Below, one piece after another: positions 17,407-25,004 of a DNA stretch of 64,000 bases; the stretch's first letter is position 1, and each line of letters opens with the position of its first letter. The stretch spans positions 38,852-102,851 of the forward strand of contig QHVI01000027.1 of the NCBI GenBank assembly GCA_003223515.1, in the 5' to 3' direction. The position numbers and the translations under genes were made by a program. This DNA comes from Candidatus Angelobacter sp. Gp1-AA117 (GTDB lineage: Bacteria > Acidobacteriota > Terriglobia > Terriglobales > Acidobacteriaceae). The notes beneath the pieces are model-generated. The model saw nothing but the letters and a program-made list of their open reading frames with translations. It had not been told where the DNA came from and did no database searches.

Positions 17407-18313
17407 TGCCGCGGAGGATTTTCTGAAGTGGGCCGTGGGAGAGTACAGGCCGCACCCGAACAGTTATCGTCGCATCAGCACCAGCATGACCAGTGCAAAG
17501 GAGTTTTTTGGGAACAAACCAGTCTCCATGATCCACGAAGCAGAGATTGAGCAGTACAAGACTATGCGGATCACTCAGCACGAGGTGAGGGACATCACCT
17601 TACGTCACGACCTACACGCCCTTTCTGTCTTCTTCCACTATGCCATCATTCAGCGCTGGACCACGCGTAACCCAATTGCGAACACTGCGATTCCGTCCGA
17701 CAAAGATGCGATCCGCATGCACATACTGACGCCAGCGGAAGAGGCCGCTTACTTCGTCAGGGCAGCAAAGTATCCAGACCTGCATGATGTCGGGCGCTTG
17801 ATGATCCTGCAAGGCCCGCGTCCGGAGGAGCTGACCAACCTCCAGAAGCCGGATGTAGACCTTGAGCGGGGAGAGCTTCACATTCGTAGAGGCAAGTCAG
17901 AAGCTGCGCGCAGGACCTTGCATCTGACCAGCGAAGCCCGAAGCATCCTTGCCCGCAGACTGGCCGATGAAAAGAATAAAACACCGTGGGTATTCCCATC
18001 GAGGAAGAGGCGCGGCCAGCCCGTTAAGAGAGTCAACAACGCGCATGATTCAGTATGTGCGGACGCCCGGAAAGATGGTCTCAGTTTTGATTTTGTCATC
18101 TATGATTTTCGACACACTTGGGCTACTCGCGCAGCGCAGCGCGGAATAGACCTTGCAACACTCGCCGCAATCCTGGGACACAGTTCAATCCGCATCGTTC
18201 AGAAATATGTCCACGTACAAGCTGAGCACCAGAAGGCAGCGATGGCTCTCTACGATCAGGCACTACAGGCAGAGCAGAAGAGACAGGAACAACACTCAGG
18301 GAGGGTGAACTAG
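17213..18313 (+). CDS. Tyrosine recombinase (phage-type integrase)
   Basis: 366 residues. An N-terminal arm-binding region (1-60, starting IRNRGGKWHYRFQF) and a SAM-like core-binding domain (about 65-165) precede the catalytic domain. Catalytic residues appear as GPRPEEL (Arg), RRGKSEAAR (Lys), YDFRHTWA (the R-H part of box II; the usual first His is Tyr), LGHSS (His) and KYVH (nucleophilic Tyr). It would integrate and excise the element at an attachment site. Its 3' end lies 130 bases from the 3' end of tRNA-Cys, with 11-bp repeats between, which is the standard layout for tRNA-targeted integration. The 5' end overlaps the upstream HTH gene. Confidence 0.9.
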   Translation: MSIRNRGGKWHYRFQFDGKEYAASTGLAATVSNERRARQIEAEALKELQEGRQPQPKIKVTRFIDAAEDFLKWAVGEYRPHPNSYRRISTSMTSAKEFFGNKPVSMIHEAEIEQYKTMRITQHEVRDITLRHDLHALSVFFHYAIIQRWTTRNPIANTAIPSDKDAIRMHILTPAEEAAYFVRAAKYPDLHDVGRLMILQGPRPEELTNLQKPDVDLERGELHIRRGKSEAARRTLHLTSEARSILARRLADEKNKTPWVFPSRKRRGQPVKRVNNAHDSVCADARKDGLSFDFVIYDFRHTWATRAAQRGIDLATLAAILGHSSIRIVQKYVHVQAEHQKAAMALYDQALQAEQKRQEQHSGRVN

Positions 18314-18324
18314 TGGCAAAAACC

Positions 18325-18346
18325 TTGTCCGACTTTTGTCCGACTT
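18325..18346 (+). repeat. 11-bp direct repeats (TTGTCCGACTT), two exact copies
   Basis: TTGTCCGACTT occurs at 18325-18335 and again at 18336-18346 without a gap. It lies between the integrase stop and tRNA-Cys, the place expected for integrase arm sites. Period and partial consensus (G-x-x-G-x-x-T-T) match the clusters at 9541, 13104 and 13181. Confidence 0.65.
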
Positions 18347-18444
18347 CGCGGGGAAATGATGGCAATTTTCCGCTATTGAGAGGACTGAACAGCGGTACCG
18401 TTCAAGAGGTAAAACTAATGGAATCAATAAGCTCACTTAGGGGC

Positions 18445-18519
18445 TGGAGGCGCGGGTCGGAATCGAACCGACGCATAAAGGTTTTGCAGACCTCTCCCTT
18501 ACCACTTGGGTACCGCGCC
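18445..18519 (-). tRNA. tRNA-Cys (GCA), CCA encoded
   Basis: The minus strand folds as a cloverleaf: acceptor GGCGCGG/CCGCGCC, anticodon loop TCTGCAAAA with GCA, T-arm GTCGGTTCGATTCCGAC, discriminator T and an encoded CCA (18445-18447). The 3' end faces the integrase gene, making it the probable attachment gene of the integrative element. Confidence 0.95.
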
Positions 18520-18591
18520 CCGAGTTTGGAAAGCCTCTAAGAGCATAAACCCTCGCAACCGCGAGGGCTAGGTATAAAAACAAAGGATTTA

Positions 18592-18666
<75 letters not shown>

Positions 18667-18875
18667 TCAGAGGCTATTCTCATTATAGCAAAACACGTCA
18701 AAAATAAGACCATCCGGCTTAATCCGGCTGGCGGTCGGCTCAGATTTGGTTGTCCAGATGTACCGTCAGCACAGTATGACAAGGTGCGCCTTTAAGGTGA
18801 TTTTCGTAGCCGGGTGTGATCTGTTCAGAGGTAAAATTCAGACCCATCCCCGGAATTTTTTCTTCGATGGAGTGA

Positions 18876-19230
18876 CCCTTTGTTCTGTGTAAATTGTGGG
18901 ACGTCCCATGATCCTGCCGCACGTTTCTGCGTGAAGTGCGGCTCTGCTTTTTCAAACGACCGCTGAACCAGCCAACGCTACTCCTGCCCCGATTGCGCCG
19001 CCAGTTGCGGCTGAAATCCATGCGCAACATCGCCACAGCATGATTGAAAGCTTTACCACCCGGCTGAACCGCATTGCCGGAACCGAGAAACTCGAAGGTT
19101 TCAGCCTGAAGGATATGTTCTCTGATTGCACCAGGTGAGGGATGAGCAAAAGCTGCGCCTCAAGCAGGCCCTCGATCAGTTGCAGGCCTCCAGCCCGGAA
19201 CTGGCAGCACAAGCTGCGTCAGCACACTAA
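18876..19230 (+). pseudogene. Decayed Zn-ribbon protein gene (PrsW-type N-terminal region)
   Basis: Protein-like pieces survive in shifting frames. First comes a zinc ribbon (FCVNCGTS then FCVKCGSAF) ended by TGA at about 18963. Then in another frame there is a Pro/Ala linker and the segment RIAGTEKLEGFSLKDMFSD, which is the start region found in Zn-ribbon/PrsW-type membrane proteins. A stop follows at about 19138, then a last Leu/Gln-rich helix (KLRLKQALDQLQ) in a third frame to about 19230. The ATG at 18877 is out of frame with the ribbon. At least two frameshifts and loss of the membrane part make this a remnant. Confidence 0.6.
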
Positions 19231-19420
19231 CCTGAAAGAAGACAGGGGCACCGAACCGGCAGGCAAAGCTGCCGGAAAGCGCCACTATCCAGCCTTAGAT
19301 GACCTTGGTTATGTGAGCCCACCATGTCCTGCTTGCCCCCGCACTCGTCTTCCATAATAATTTGTTCACAGTTTTCCCCTTTGCCCGAATCGTCAAAAAA
19401 ATGTGCAAGTGGAGCGAGCG

Positions 19421-19792
19421 ATGAAAACCGAAGTCGCGCCTGAACGCCAGATCCTGGGAATACCTTTCGCCGGCAATGTCCACGCAATGTGGGTGTTCGA
19501 TCGCGAGACCCTGGTATTTCTGGATGTCAATGATGCAGCGGTACAGACGTACGGATATTCCCGTGAAGAATTTCTGCGCATGAGAATCGTGGACATTCGT
19601 CCACCTGAGGACGTTCCGGAACTGCTCAGGGAAACGAAGTCCCCGCGCCCCAAAGGGCCCAGCACCGGGGATGGCTGGCGCCACTGGAATAAGAGCCGCA
19701 AGATATTCCCCGTGGCCGTCACCAGTTGGGAGCTGACTTTCCGGGGCAGGCCCGCCGAACTTGTGCTCGCCCGCGGAGACTCCAGGCTTTAA
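19421..19792 (+). CDS. Stand-alone PAS domain protein
   Basis: 123 residues from ATG 19421, chosen over GTG 19403 because GTGGAG lies just upstream. A PAS fold covers about residues 15-75, with VFDRETLVFLDVNDAAVQTYGYS and REEFL as the typical beta-alpha entry; a second beta portion follows (about 85-120). There is no attached kinase, cyclase or HTH output, so it probably works by protein-protein contact or is a fragment of a former sensor kinase. Its stop overlaps the convergent PhoU-like gene by four bases. Confidence 0.75.
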   Translation: MKTEVAPERQILGIPFAGNVHAMWVFDRETLVFLDVNDAAVQTYGYSREEFLRMRIVDIRPPEDVPELLRETKSPRPKGPSTGDGWRHWNKSRKIFPVAVTSWELTFRGRPAELVLARGDSRL

Positions 19793-20424
19793 GCTGCGTG
19801 GCCGCAGGCGTTTGGCCTGTCGAGCCAGCAGATCAGGTTTTTAGCTACGGTGGTGGAGTAATCGGCGATGTGCTCGAGGGATTGCGAGGCGGTCAGCACA
19901 TATACGGCTTCATTTTCACTTTTCCAGCCATCATACTGTTCGCGCAAGCGGTCGAATGCATAGCTGCGATAGCTATCCACCAGATTTCCTGATACGAGCA
20001 CATTGCGGGCCAGCAGCAGATCCTGCCGGATGAGCGCACGCAAGGTCTGCCGTGAAACATGAGCCACGGCAATGGCCAGAGGCTGCAACTGCGCCAGTTC
20101 CTGAATCCCCTGGGCATCATGGACCAGCAGAATACGGCGTGCAATGCTGCCGGCAAGACCTGACAGATGCTCGAGATCTTTGCTGATTTTGAGCATGGCT
20201 GCGGCCTCGCGCACATCCTGGTCTTGCAATTCGCTGCTGATGAGCGCTGTTTGCTGATTTACTTCCTTTTCCTGTCTGGTTACCGTTTGGGCCAGCGCCT
20301 GGTTGAAACTCAGGAGCGCCTGGATCGCTGAGTCGATCATCTTTTCGACTTGTTCTGCCGTAGAGATAATGCGGGATACAACTTTGGACTGATTTTCAGA
20401 AGAAGCTTGAAGGATTGCGTTCAT
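19789..20424 (-). CDS. PhoU domain protein
   Basis: 211 residues, wholly helical. The two-bundle PhoU pattern is seen with characteristic elements: acidic E/D-x-x-D runs (SSELQDQDVREAAAMLKISKDLEHL) in the first half and QSLEHIADYSTTVAKNLICWL near the C-terminus. PhoU proteins modulate phosphate sensing or transport through metal-bound helical bundles. No pst or pho genes are nearby, so its partner is unknown. The start ATG has GGAAAATC upstream, a weak site. It converges with the PAS gene. Confidence 0.75.
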   Translation of the reverse strand: MNAILQASSENQSKVVSRIISTAEQVEKMIDSAIQALLSFNQALAQTVTRQEKEVNQQTALISSELQDQDVREAAAMLKISKDLEHLSGLAGSIARRILLVHDAQGIQELAQLQPLAIAVAHVSRQTLRALIRQDLLLARNVLVSGNLVDSYRSYAFDRLREQYDGWKSENEAVYVLTASQSLEHIADYSTTVAKNLICWLDRPNACGHAA

Positions 20425-20703
20425 AGATTTTCCTTATCACGAAGCATAGACCGGCAGTAATGAAGAGCGTATGAGGCAAAGATCAAAATTCAAAGAATCG
20501 GCACACAAATGCTGCTGGAGCTTTCATATGGATAGACGAAATTCAGCCGGGAATGTTTCAAAAAATTTATGTAAATTGCTGCCAGATCAGGATTTTTACA
20601 GGAATTTAATATTCAGGAATCAGGGTGATCCACCGGTCCGGGCCAGGGCTGTGGAAGATAATGATAGGTGAAGAGGGCAGGAAGTCTGCCCTCTTCGCCT
20701 TAA
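20425..20703. other. Non-coding, AT-rich, with hairpin 20670-20696
   Basis: No frame here is protein-like. The left part is the promoter side of the PhoU-like gene; the right part carries the terminator hairpin of the gene to the right. Confidence 0.4.
20670..20696 (-). terminator. Strong hairpin after the small secreted protein gene
   Basis: A perfect 11-bp stem, GAAGAGGGCAG and its complement, around a GAAGT loop. It lies 8 bases past the stop of the minus-strand gene at 20704. A clear U-run is lacking, so termination may be inefficient or Rho-assisted. Confidence 0.6.
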
Positions 20704-21030
20704 TCAATTTGCTTTCAGCGGGACCAATACAAGTTTAGGCGCTTTGCGTTTCGCCTGCTCCCTGCGCAGCACGTTGGCTGGAGTGCATGTGGAGGTGCCT
20801 GCCAACGCCGGCGCGTTTCCATCCTGTCTTTTGAAGTAGTAGGTGCGCATTGTGAAGCAGGTATGGTCGTCGTAAGTGCCGTCCTGCAGCATGCTGGTTT
20901 CCGGAAATCTTTCCAATTGGTGGCGATCACGCTGGTTTTCAGCCCTGGCCTGGTCATGGGAAGAATGTTGAGCTGCATTCTGCTGGGGAGTGGCCAGCAT
21001 GAACAGGAAAATCAAGCCGAGAGAAGACAT
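20704..21030 (-). CDS. Small secreted protein, unknown
   Basis: 108 residues with an N-terminal signal-like segment (LGLIFLFMLA) ending near QQNAAQ. The mature part is polar and contains a CFTMRTYYF stretch and a second cysteine (STCTPAN), so a disulphide is possible. A segment of this kind (DGTYDDHTCFTMRTY) recurs in acidobacterial secreted proteins of unknown function. The ATG has GGAGGACTT upstream. It is followed by a strong hairpin and stands as a single gene. Confidence 0.6.
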   Translation of the reverse strand: MSSLGLIFLFMLATPQQNAAQHSSHDQARAENQRDRHQLERFPETSMLQDGTYDDHTCFTMRTYYFKRQDGNAPALAGTSTCTPANVLRREQAKRKAPKLVLVPLKAN

Positions 21031-21333
21031 ATAGAAGTCCTCCTACAGGCAGATTATAGACCACAAGCAGAATCGGCTGGAACGGCAAGAATCAGCCAAC
21101 AGGCATTCTGGCTTACATGAGAGCTTTCTTAGCTGCCATGCAGACCTATAATCGCCCGGTTCAGAGTCTCTGAATTTTCATCTTCTGCAAGTTGCATATA
21201 GCAGCCCGCAGGCGTAGGCTTAATATGTTCGAAACCTCGAACGACAAGGCCCCCATCTCGAAACTCTTCCGCTTATTGCCCGGCTGGTTTTTTCCGTCAG
21301 TATTGCGGCAACTGTTTCCGTAAAGAAGGAACT

Positions 21334-21744
21334 ATGAAGAATATCTATGTAGGCAATCTCGATTACAACGTTAACGAAGACGAACTGCGGACAACTTTTG
21401 AAACATACGGGCAAGTGGACAATGTAACCATTATGCGCGACCGCGATACCGGCCAGCCGCGTGGCTTTGCTTTCGTGGAAATGGCCAACGATGAGGAGGC
21501 AGCCAAGGCAATTGCCGGAACCAACGGAACTCAACTTGGAAACCGCAGCCTCAACGTAAATGAGGCTCGCCCCAAGACTGAACGCGCTGGTGGCGGCGGA
21601 GGCTTCCGTAGCGGCGGAGGCGGCGGTGGAGGCCGCGGCGGTTACGGCGGAGGCGGCGGTGGAGGTGGCAATCGCCGTGGGGGCGGCGGTGGAGGCGGCG
21701 GCCGCGGTGGTTACGGTGGTGGCGGCAGAGGGAATAGATACTAA
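21334..21744 (+). CDS. Glycine-rich RNA-binding protein (RRM)
   Basis: 136 residues. One RRM covers 1-80, with RNP2 (IYVGNL, 4-9) and RNP1 (RGFAFVEM, about 43-50), both intact. The tail (about 87-136) is nearly all Gly with Arg, Tyr and Asn (RGGYGGGG blocks), like eukaryotic and cyanobacterial cold-induced RNA-binding proteins. The ATG has GAAGGAACT upstream, and a long leader (about 200 bases) without ORFs precedes it, as in cold-shock mRNAs. A terminator follows. It probably binds mRNA as a chaperone. Confidence 0.9.
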   Translation: MKNIYVGNLDYNVNEDELRTTFETYGQVDNVTIMRDRDTGQPRGFAFVEMANDEEAAKAIAGTNGTQLGNRSLNVNEARPKTERAGGGGGFRSGGGGGGGRGGYGGGGGGGGNRRGGGGGGGGRGGYGGGGRGNRY

Positions 21745-21783
21745 AGAGCAAATAGCAGTTGGCTTTTTAGCTCATGTATCCGA

Positions 21784-21819
21784 AGAATGCGACGGAGATT
21801 GCTTCCGTCGCATTCTTAC
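21784..21819 (+). terminator. Rho-independent terminator of the RRM gene
   Basis: A 13-bp stem AGAATGCGACGGA and its complement, with a 7-nt loop, followed by TTACTTT. It lies 40 bases after the RRM stop. Confidence 0.8.
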
Positions 21820-22120
21820 TTTCCTGCCATCGCAGTTCTACTTTTCCCTTTCCACTCCTTGAGTGGGCAAAATAATACTGTCCTCTCTTTCGGCAGATAC
21901 TTCGAAACGCATGCAACCAGGCGAAACGGGCCTGCCGGAAGTTTCCTTTCTAAAAGCACACTTCATCCAAACGATCGAAAAAAGTTGCCTCTTGGAACGG
22001 CTCCCGCGTATTTTGTCAGGAAGATATATGCGAGAAGTCGTTGCCATGGTGAATCGTGCGATTGACCCCGATGCTCTCTATCCGGTATCCGAATGAAAAC
22101 CATTTTTCAATAGTTCTTTA
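21820..22120. other. Intergenic; only overlapping short frames
   Basis: Frames at 21863-22096 and 21787-22065 overlap each other in different phases and neither has a convincing ribosome site. The first has a fairly normal protein composition (77 codons) and may be a small gene, but I cannot support it. Confidence 0.3.
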
Positions 22121-22849
22121 TCAAATCACTGCTTTCTTGAACTCCTCAAACGCCTTCTCCGGAGGGCCTGTGACCAGGACTTTGCCGGCTGAAAGGACGA
22201 TCATCTGTTTCCCCATGGCGAAGGCCTCGTGATAGGAATGTGTCACATAGATGATTGGGATCGGATGCGATACATTCCAGCGCAGCAGGTCGTCCATAAT
22301 GCCCTGTTTGGTGGCTTCATCCAGCGCAGAGAGCGGTTCGTCCAGCAGAAGAAGGCTGGGTTTGATGACCAGGGAGCGCGCGAAAGCAGTACGTTGGCGT
22401 TCACCGCCGGAAATGCGGTCGGGAGTCCTGCGTGCCAGGTGTTCAATGCGAAATGATTTCAGCACCTGGTAAACGAGTTCTGTCTGTTCCGGCTTTTTCA
22501 AATGATGCAAGCCATAACTCAAGTTCTGCTCCACGCTGAGATGAGGAAAAAGCGCGAGTGACTGAAAGACATAACCAATGCGGCGATCCTGAGGCGCAAT
22601 ATGGATGGCCCGCGCCGAGTCAAACAGGACTCGCTCACCCAGAGTGATGCGGCCTGCATCGGGCGCTGATAAACCCGCAATGCATTCCAGAAGAGTGGTC
22701 TTGCCTGCGCCGGATTGTCCAAAAAGAATAGAGATGCCGGGCGGCACAACGGCTTTCACGTCGAGTGCGAAGCCGCCGTCATTCCTGAAGGATTTCTGAA
22801 TTTCTGCGTTCAGCGAATTGTAATTCGTGGGATCAGTGCCATTGTTCAT
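22121..22849 (-). CDS. modC: Molybdate ABC transporter ATPase
   Basis: 242 residues. Walker A GQSGAGKTT (44-52), the signature ISGGERQ, Walker B LLLLDEP and the H-loop THS are all present. Length ends soon after the nucleotide-binding domain, so the C-terminal TOBE (molybdate-binding) domain of typical ModC is missing. A TOBE domain is instead found in the HTH protein at 24534-24956. The gene overlaps modB by four bases and is the third gene of the modABC operon. It would energise molybdate import at the inner face of the membrane. Assignment to molybdate rests on the ModA/ModB neighbours. Confidence 0.88.
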   Translation of the reverse strand: MNNGTDPTNYNSLNAEIQKSFRNDGGFALDVKAVVPPGISILFGQSGAGKTTLLECIAGLSAPDAGRITLGERVLFDSARAIHIAPQDRRIGYVFQSLALFPHLSVEQNLSYGLHHLKKPEQTELVYQVLKSFRIEHLARRTPDRISGGERQRTAFARSLVIKPSLLLLDEPLSALDEATKQGIMDDLLRWNVSHPIPIIYVTHSYHEAFAMGKQMIVLSAGKVLVTGPPEKAFEEFKKAVI

Positions 22850-23523
22850 TTTGCAGGGAGCAGCGTCCAGGCGCGGCGGTTCAAAGCATAAACCATTGAC
22901 AGCACCACAAAGGAAAATACCAGCAGCAGCAGGGCGGTGTGGTTGGCGGCCGCGTTGTTAAAAGATTGCACGTCATCGTAGATGGCGATGGAGACCGTCC
23001 GGGTCACGCCGGGAATGTTGCCGCCCACCATCAGCACCACGCCGAATTCCCCCACCGTGTGCGCAAAGCTCAAGATGATTCCGGTCAGCAGTCCGTTGAT
23101 GGAGAGAGGCATAACAACACGGCAGAAGGTGCGCAGGCGCGAGGCTCCCAGCATGGAGGAGGCATCCATGAGCCGCCGGTCCACTGAAGCGAAGGCAGAA
23201 GAAATGGGCTGCACCGTAAACGGAAGGCTGTAAAGGACAGAAGCGAAGACCAGCCCGCCAAAGGTGAACGGCAGCGAATGCCCGAAGATTCCCGTGTAGA
23301 GACGACCGAGAGGGCTGCTCGGCCCCATTCCTACCAGAAGATAGAAGCCGAGCACCGTAGGCGGCAATACCAATGGAAGAGCGACAACGGCTTGCGCCAG
23401 GAATTTCCAGCGCCAGCGGGTGAAGGTAAGCCAGTACGCAATCGGTATGCCCACCGCGGCGAGAATGGCACAGCTAAGCAGCGCCAGGCGGATGGTCAGC
23501 GAGATTGCGCCCCACTCGATCAT
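22846..23523 (-). CDS. modB: Molybdate ABC transporter permease
   Basis: 225 residues with five hydrophobic segments (near 9-30, 40-65, 80-110, 130-160 and 190-215). The ABC-permease EAA loop is recognisable as DASSMLGASRLRTFCRVVMPL. PLVLPPTVLGFYLLVGMG is characteristic of ModB-type permeases. Start and stop overlap modA and modC by four bases each, so the three are translated together. It forms the membrane channel for molybdate (possibly tungstate). Confidence 0.9.
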   Translation of the reverse strand: MIEWGAISLTIRLALLSCAILAAVGIPIAYWLTFTRWRWKFLAQAVVALPLVLPPTVLGFYLLVGMGPSSPLGRLYTGIFGHSLPFTFGGLVFASVLYSLPFTVQPISSAFASVDRRLMDASSMLGASRLRTFCRVVMPLSINGLLTGIILSFAHTVGEFGVVLMVGGNIPGVTRTVSIAIYDDVQSFNNAAANHTALLLLVFSFVVLSMVYALNRRAWTLLPAK

Positions 23524-24299
23524 TTCTGCTTGCCCGGTTGGCTGAAGCCATAAGAGTGCATCACTTCTACGATCTCAGGCTTGCGGAGGTAGTTGAGAAA
23601 GGCGCGGGCCGCCTCCTTATTGGCTGAGGATTTCAATAGGATCGCGCCCTGGTCAATGGGGGGATAGTCGCTCGTCGCGATCACTGAATAGCGGCCACGC
23701 TCGCGGAATGTCGGAGCAATGGCAAGCGAGAGGGCGATGATTCCGGCATCGGCACTGCCGCTGTCGACAAACTGCGCGGTCTGCGAGATGTTTTCACCCA
23801 GCACCAGCTTGCTCGAGATCTTGTCGTAGATGCTTTCGTGCTTCATTGCGGCAACCGCCGCTTTTCCGTAAGGTGCGTGTTCGGGGTTGGCAATGGCGAT
23901 GCGCGATACCGCCGGATCCAGAAGCGCATTCAGCCCTTTCTGAAGATCAAGCCTGGAATCATTACGAACCCATACGACGATCTGGCCCACGGCGTACGGG
24001 TACAAAGTATTCGGCTCGACAAGACCGGCGGCCGCAAGTTTGCGCGGGTATTCGAGATCGGCAGAGAAGAAAAGATCAAACGGTGCACCATTGCTGATCT
24101 GGGAATAAAAATTGCCTGACGAACCGAAAGACAGTTTGATCTTCTGTCCGGTTTCTTTTTCATAGCGGGCGGCGACGTCTTTGAGTGCAAAGTTGAGATC
24201 GGCGGCGGCAGCAATGGTGATTTCGGTGGGCGCGGGTTGGGCCAGAGCCGGAAGAACCAGGAGGCAGACGAGGAAGAACTGCAGTGCTTTGCTATGCAT
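23520..24299 (-). CDS. modA: Molybdate-binding periplasmic protein
   Basis: 259 residues with a signal peptide (FLVCLLVLPALAQ). The mature protein begins EITIAAAADLNFALKDVA, the standard ModA entry whose Ser/Ala-Ala-Asp region binds the oxyanion. It continues with KIKLSFGSSGNFYSQISNGAPFDLFFSADLEYP, shared by molybdate- and tungstate-binding proteins. It delivers molybdate to ModBC. First gene of the operon, with 235 bases to the TOBE regulator upstream. Confidence 0.92.
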   Translation of the reverse strand: MHSKALQFFLVCLLVLPALAQPAPTEITIAAAADLNFALKDVAARYEKETGQKIKLSFGSSGNFYSQISNGAPFDLFFSADLEYPRKLAAAGLVEPNTLYPYAVGQIVVWVRNDSRLDLQKGLNALLDPAVSRIAIANPEHAPYGKAAVAAMKHESIYDKISSKLVLGENISQTAQFVDSGSADAGIIALSLAIAPTFRERGRYSVIATSDYPPIDQGAILLKSSANKEAARAFLNYLRKPEIVEVMHSYGFSQPGKQK

Positions 24300-24533
24300 A
24301 GTCGAATCAATACGGATTGAAACGAATTTAGAATATGAATTTTAGCAGATGTGTCAACTTATCGCAGAGGACGCGAAGAACGGAGAGGAGTCGCGCTAAC
24401 TTTCCGGGTACCCTGAATTGGGTTCTTCAAACTTTGGCAATTACAATTTTGCTATTCTGCGGAGCTGCTTTGGTTGCAGCTCGGCTGCGTTGTCCTCTGT
24501 GGTTAGTTTGGGTTGCCGCTGGTTGCGCTGTGC
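24300..24533. other. modA leader with remnant of a dispersed repeat
   Basis: No gene. It contains CGCAGAGGACGCG near 24364 and GCGTTGTCCTCTGTGG near 24488, two separated arms of the repeat family seen intact at 36769-36842. The modA promoter must lie here. Confidence 0.4.
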
Positions 24534-24956
24534 TTACTCGGGCCGCACGATCATCACTTCGGTTGACTTGATGAGGGCGGCGGCGGTCTGGCCTTTCTCC
24601 AGACGCATTTCCCGGGCCGCATCGGCGGTGATCAATGCGGTGATGTGCTGCCCGGCAATAGAAAGCGTCACCTGCGCCAGCAGTCCTTCGACTTTCAGAT
24701 CAATAATGCGGCCTACAAGCTGGTTACGTCCGCTGATACGGCGGAAATTGCCGCGTCGCTTCTCTAGCGGCCCTTTTCCGATTTTGCGCGGCAGCAGCCG
24801 GTCTATCTCGGATTCAGGAATACGATGATGCCCGCCCGGAGTCTTGACTGTGCGAATCCTGCCTTTGTAGATCCACTGCTTCAGCGCCGAGTAGCTCACG
24901 CCCAGCACCTTGCATGCATCGCGAACACTCAACAGCTTTACCTGAGATCGAGGCAT
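24534..24956 (-). CDS. HTH plus TOBE molybdate-responsive regulator
   Basis: 140 residues. An excisionase/MerR-like helix-turn-helix (about 9-55; VRDACKVLGVSYSALKQWI, GHHRIPESEIDRLL) is joined by a basic linker to a single Mop/TOBE domain (about 72-138; RNQLVGRIIDLKVEGLLAQVTL). Such HTH-TOBE proteins sense molybdate and control mod genes, replacing the LysR-type HTH of classical ModE. It is upstream of modA on the same strand. As ModC here lacks its TOBE, this protein may be the only molybdate sensor of the locus. Regulation of modABC is inferred from position. Confidence 0.85.
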   Translation of the reverse strand: MPRSQVKLLSVRDACKVLGVSYSALKQWIYKGRIRTVKTPGGHHRIPESEIDRLLPRKIGKGPLEKRRGNFRRISGRNQLVGRIIDLKVEGLLAQVTLSIAGQHITALITADAAREMRLEKGQTAAALIKSTEVMIVRPE

Positions 24957-25004
24957 TCATGCAATTTGTACGCCGTTTTTAACGTGATGGCAATGCGATT
25001 GCGG

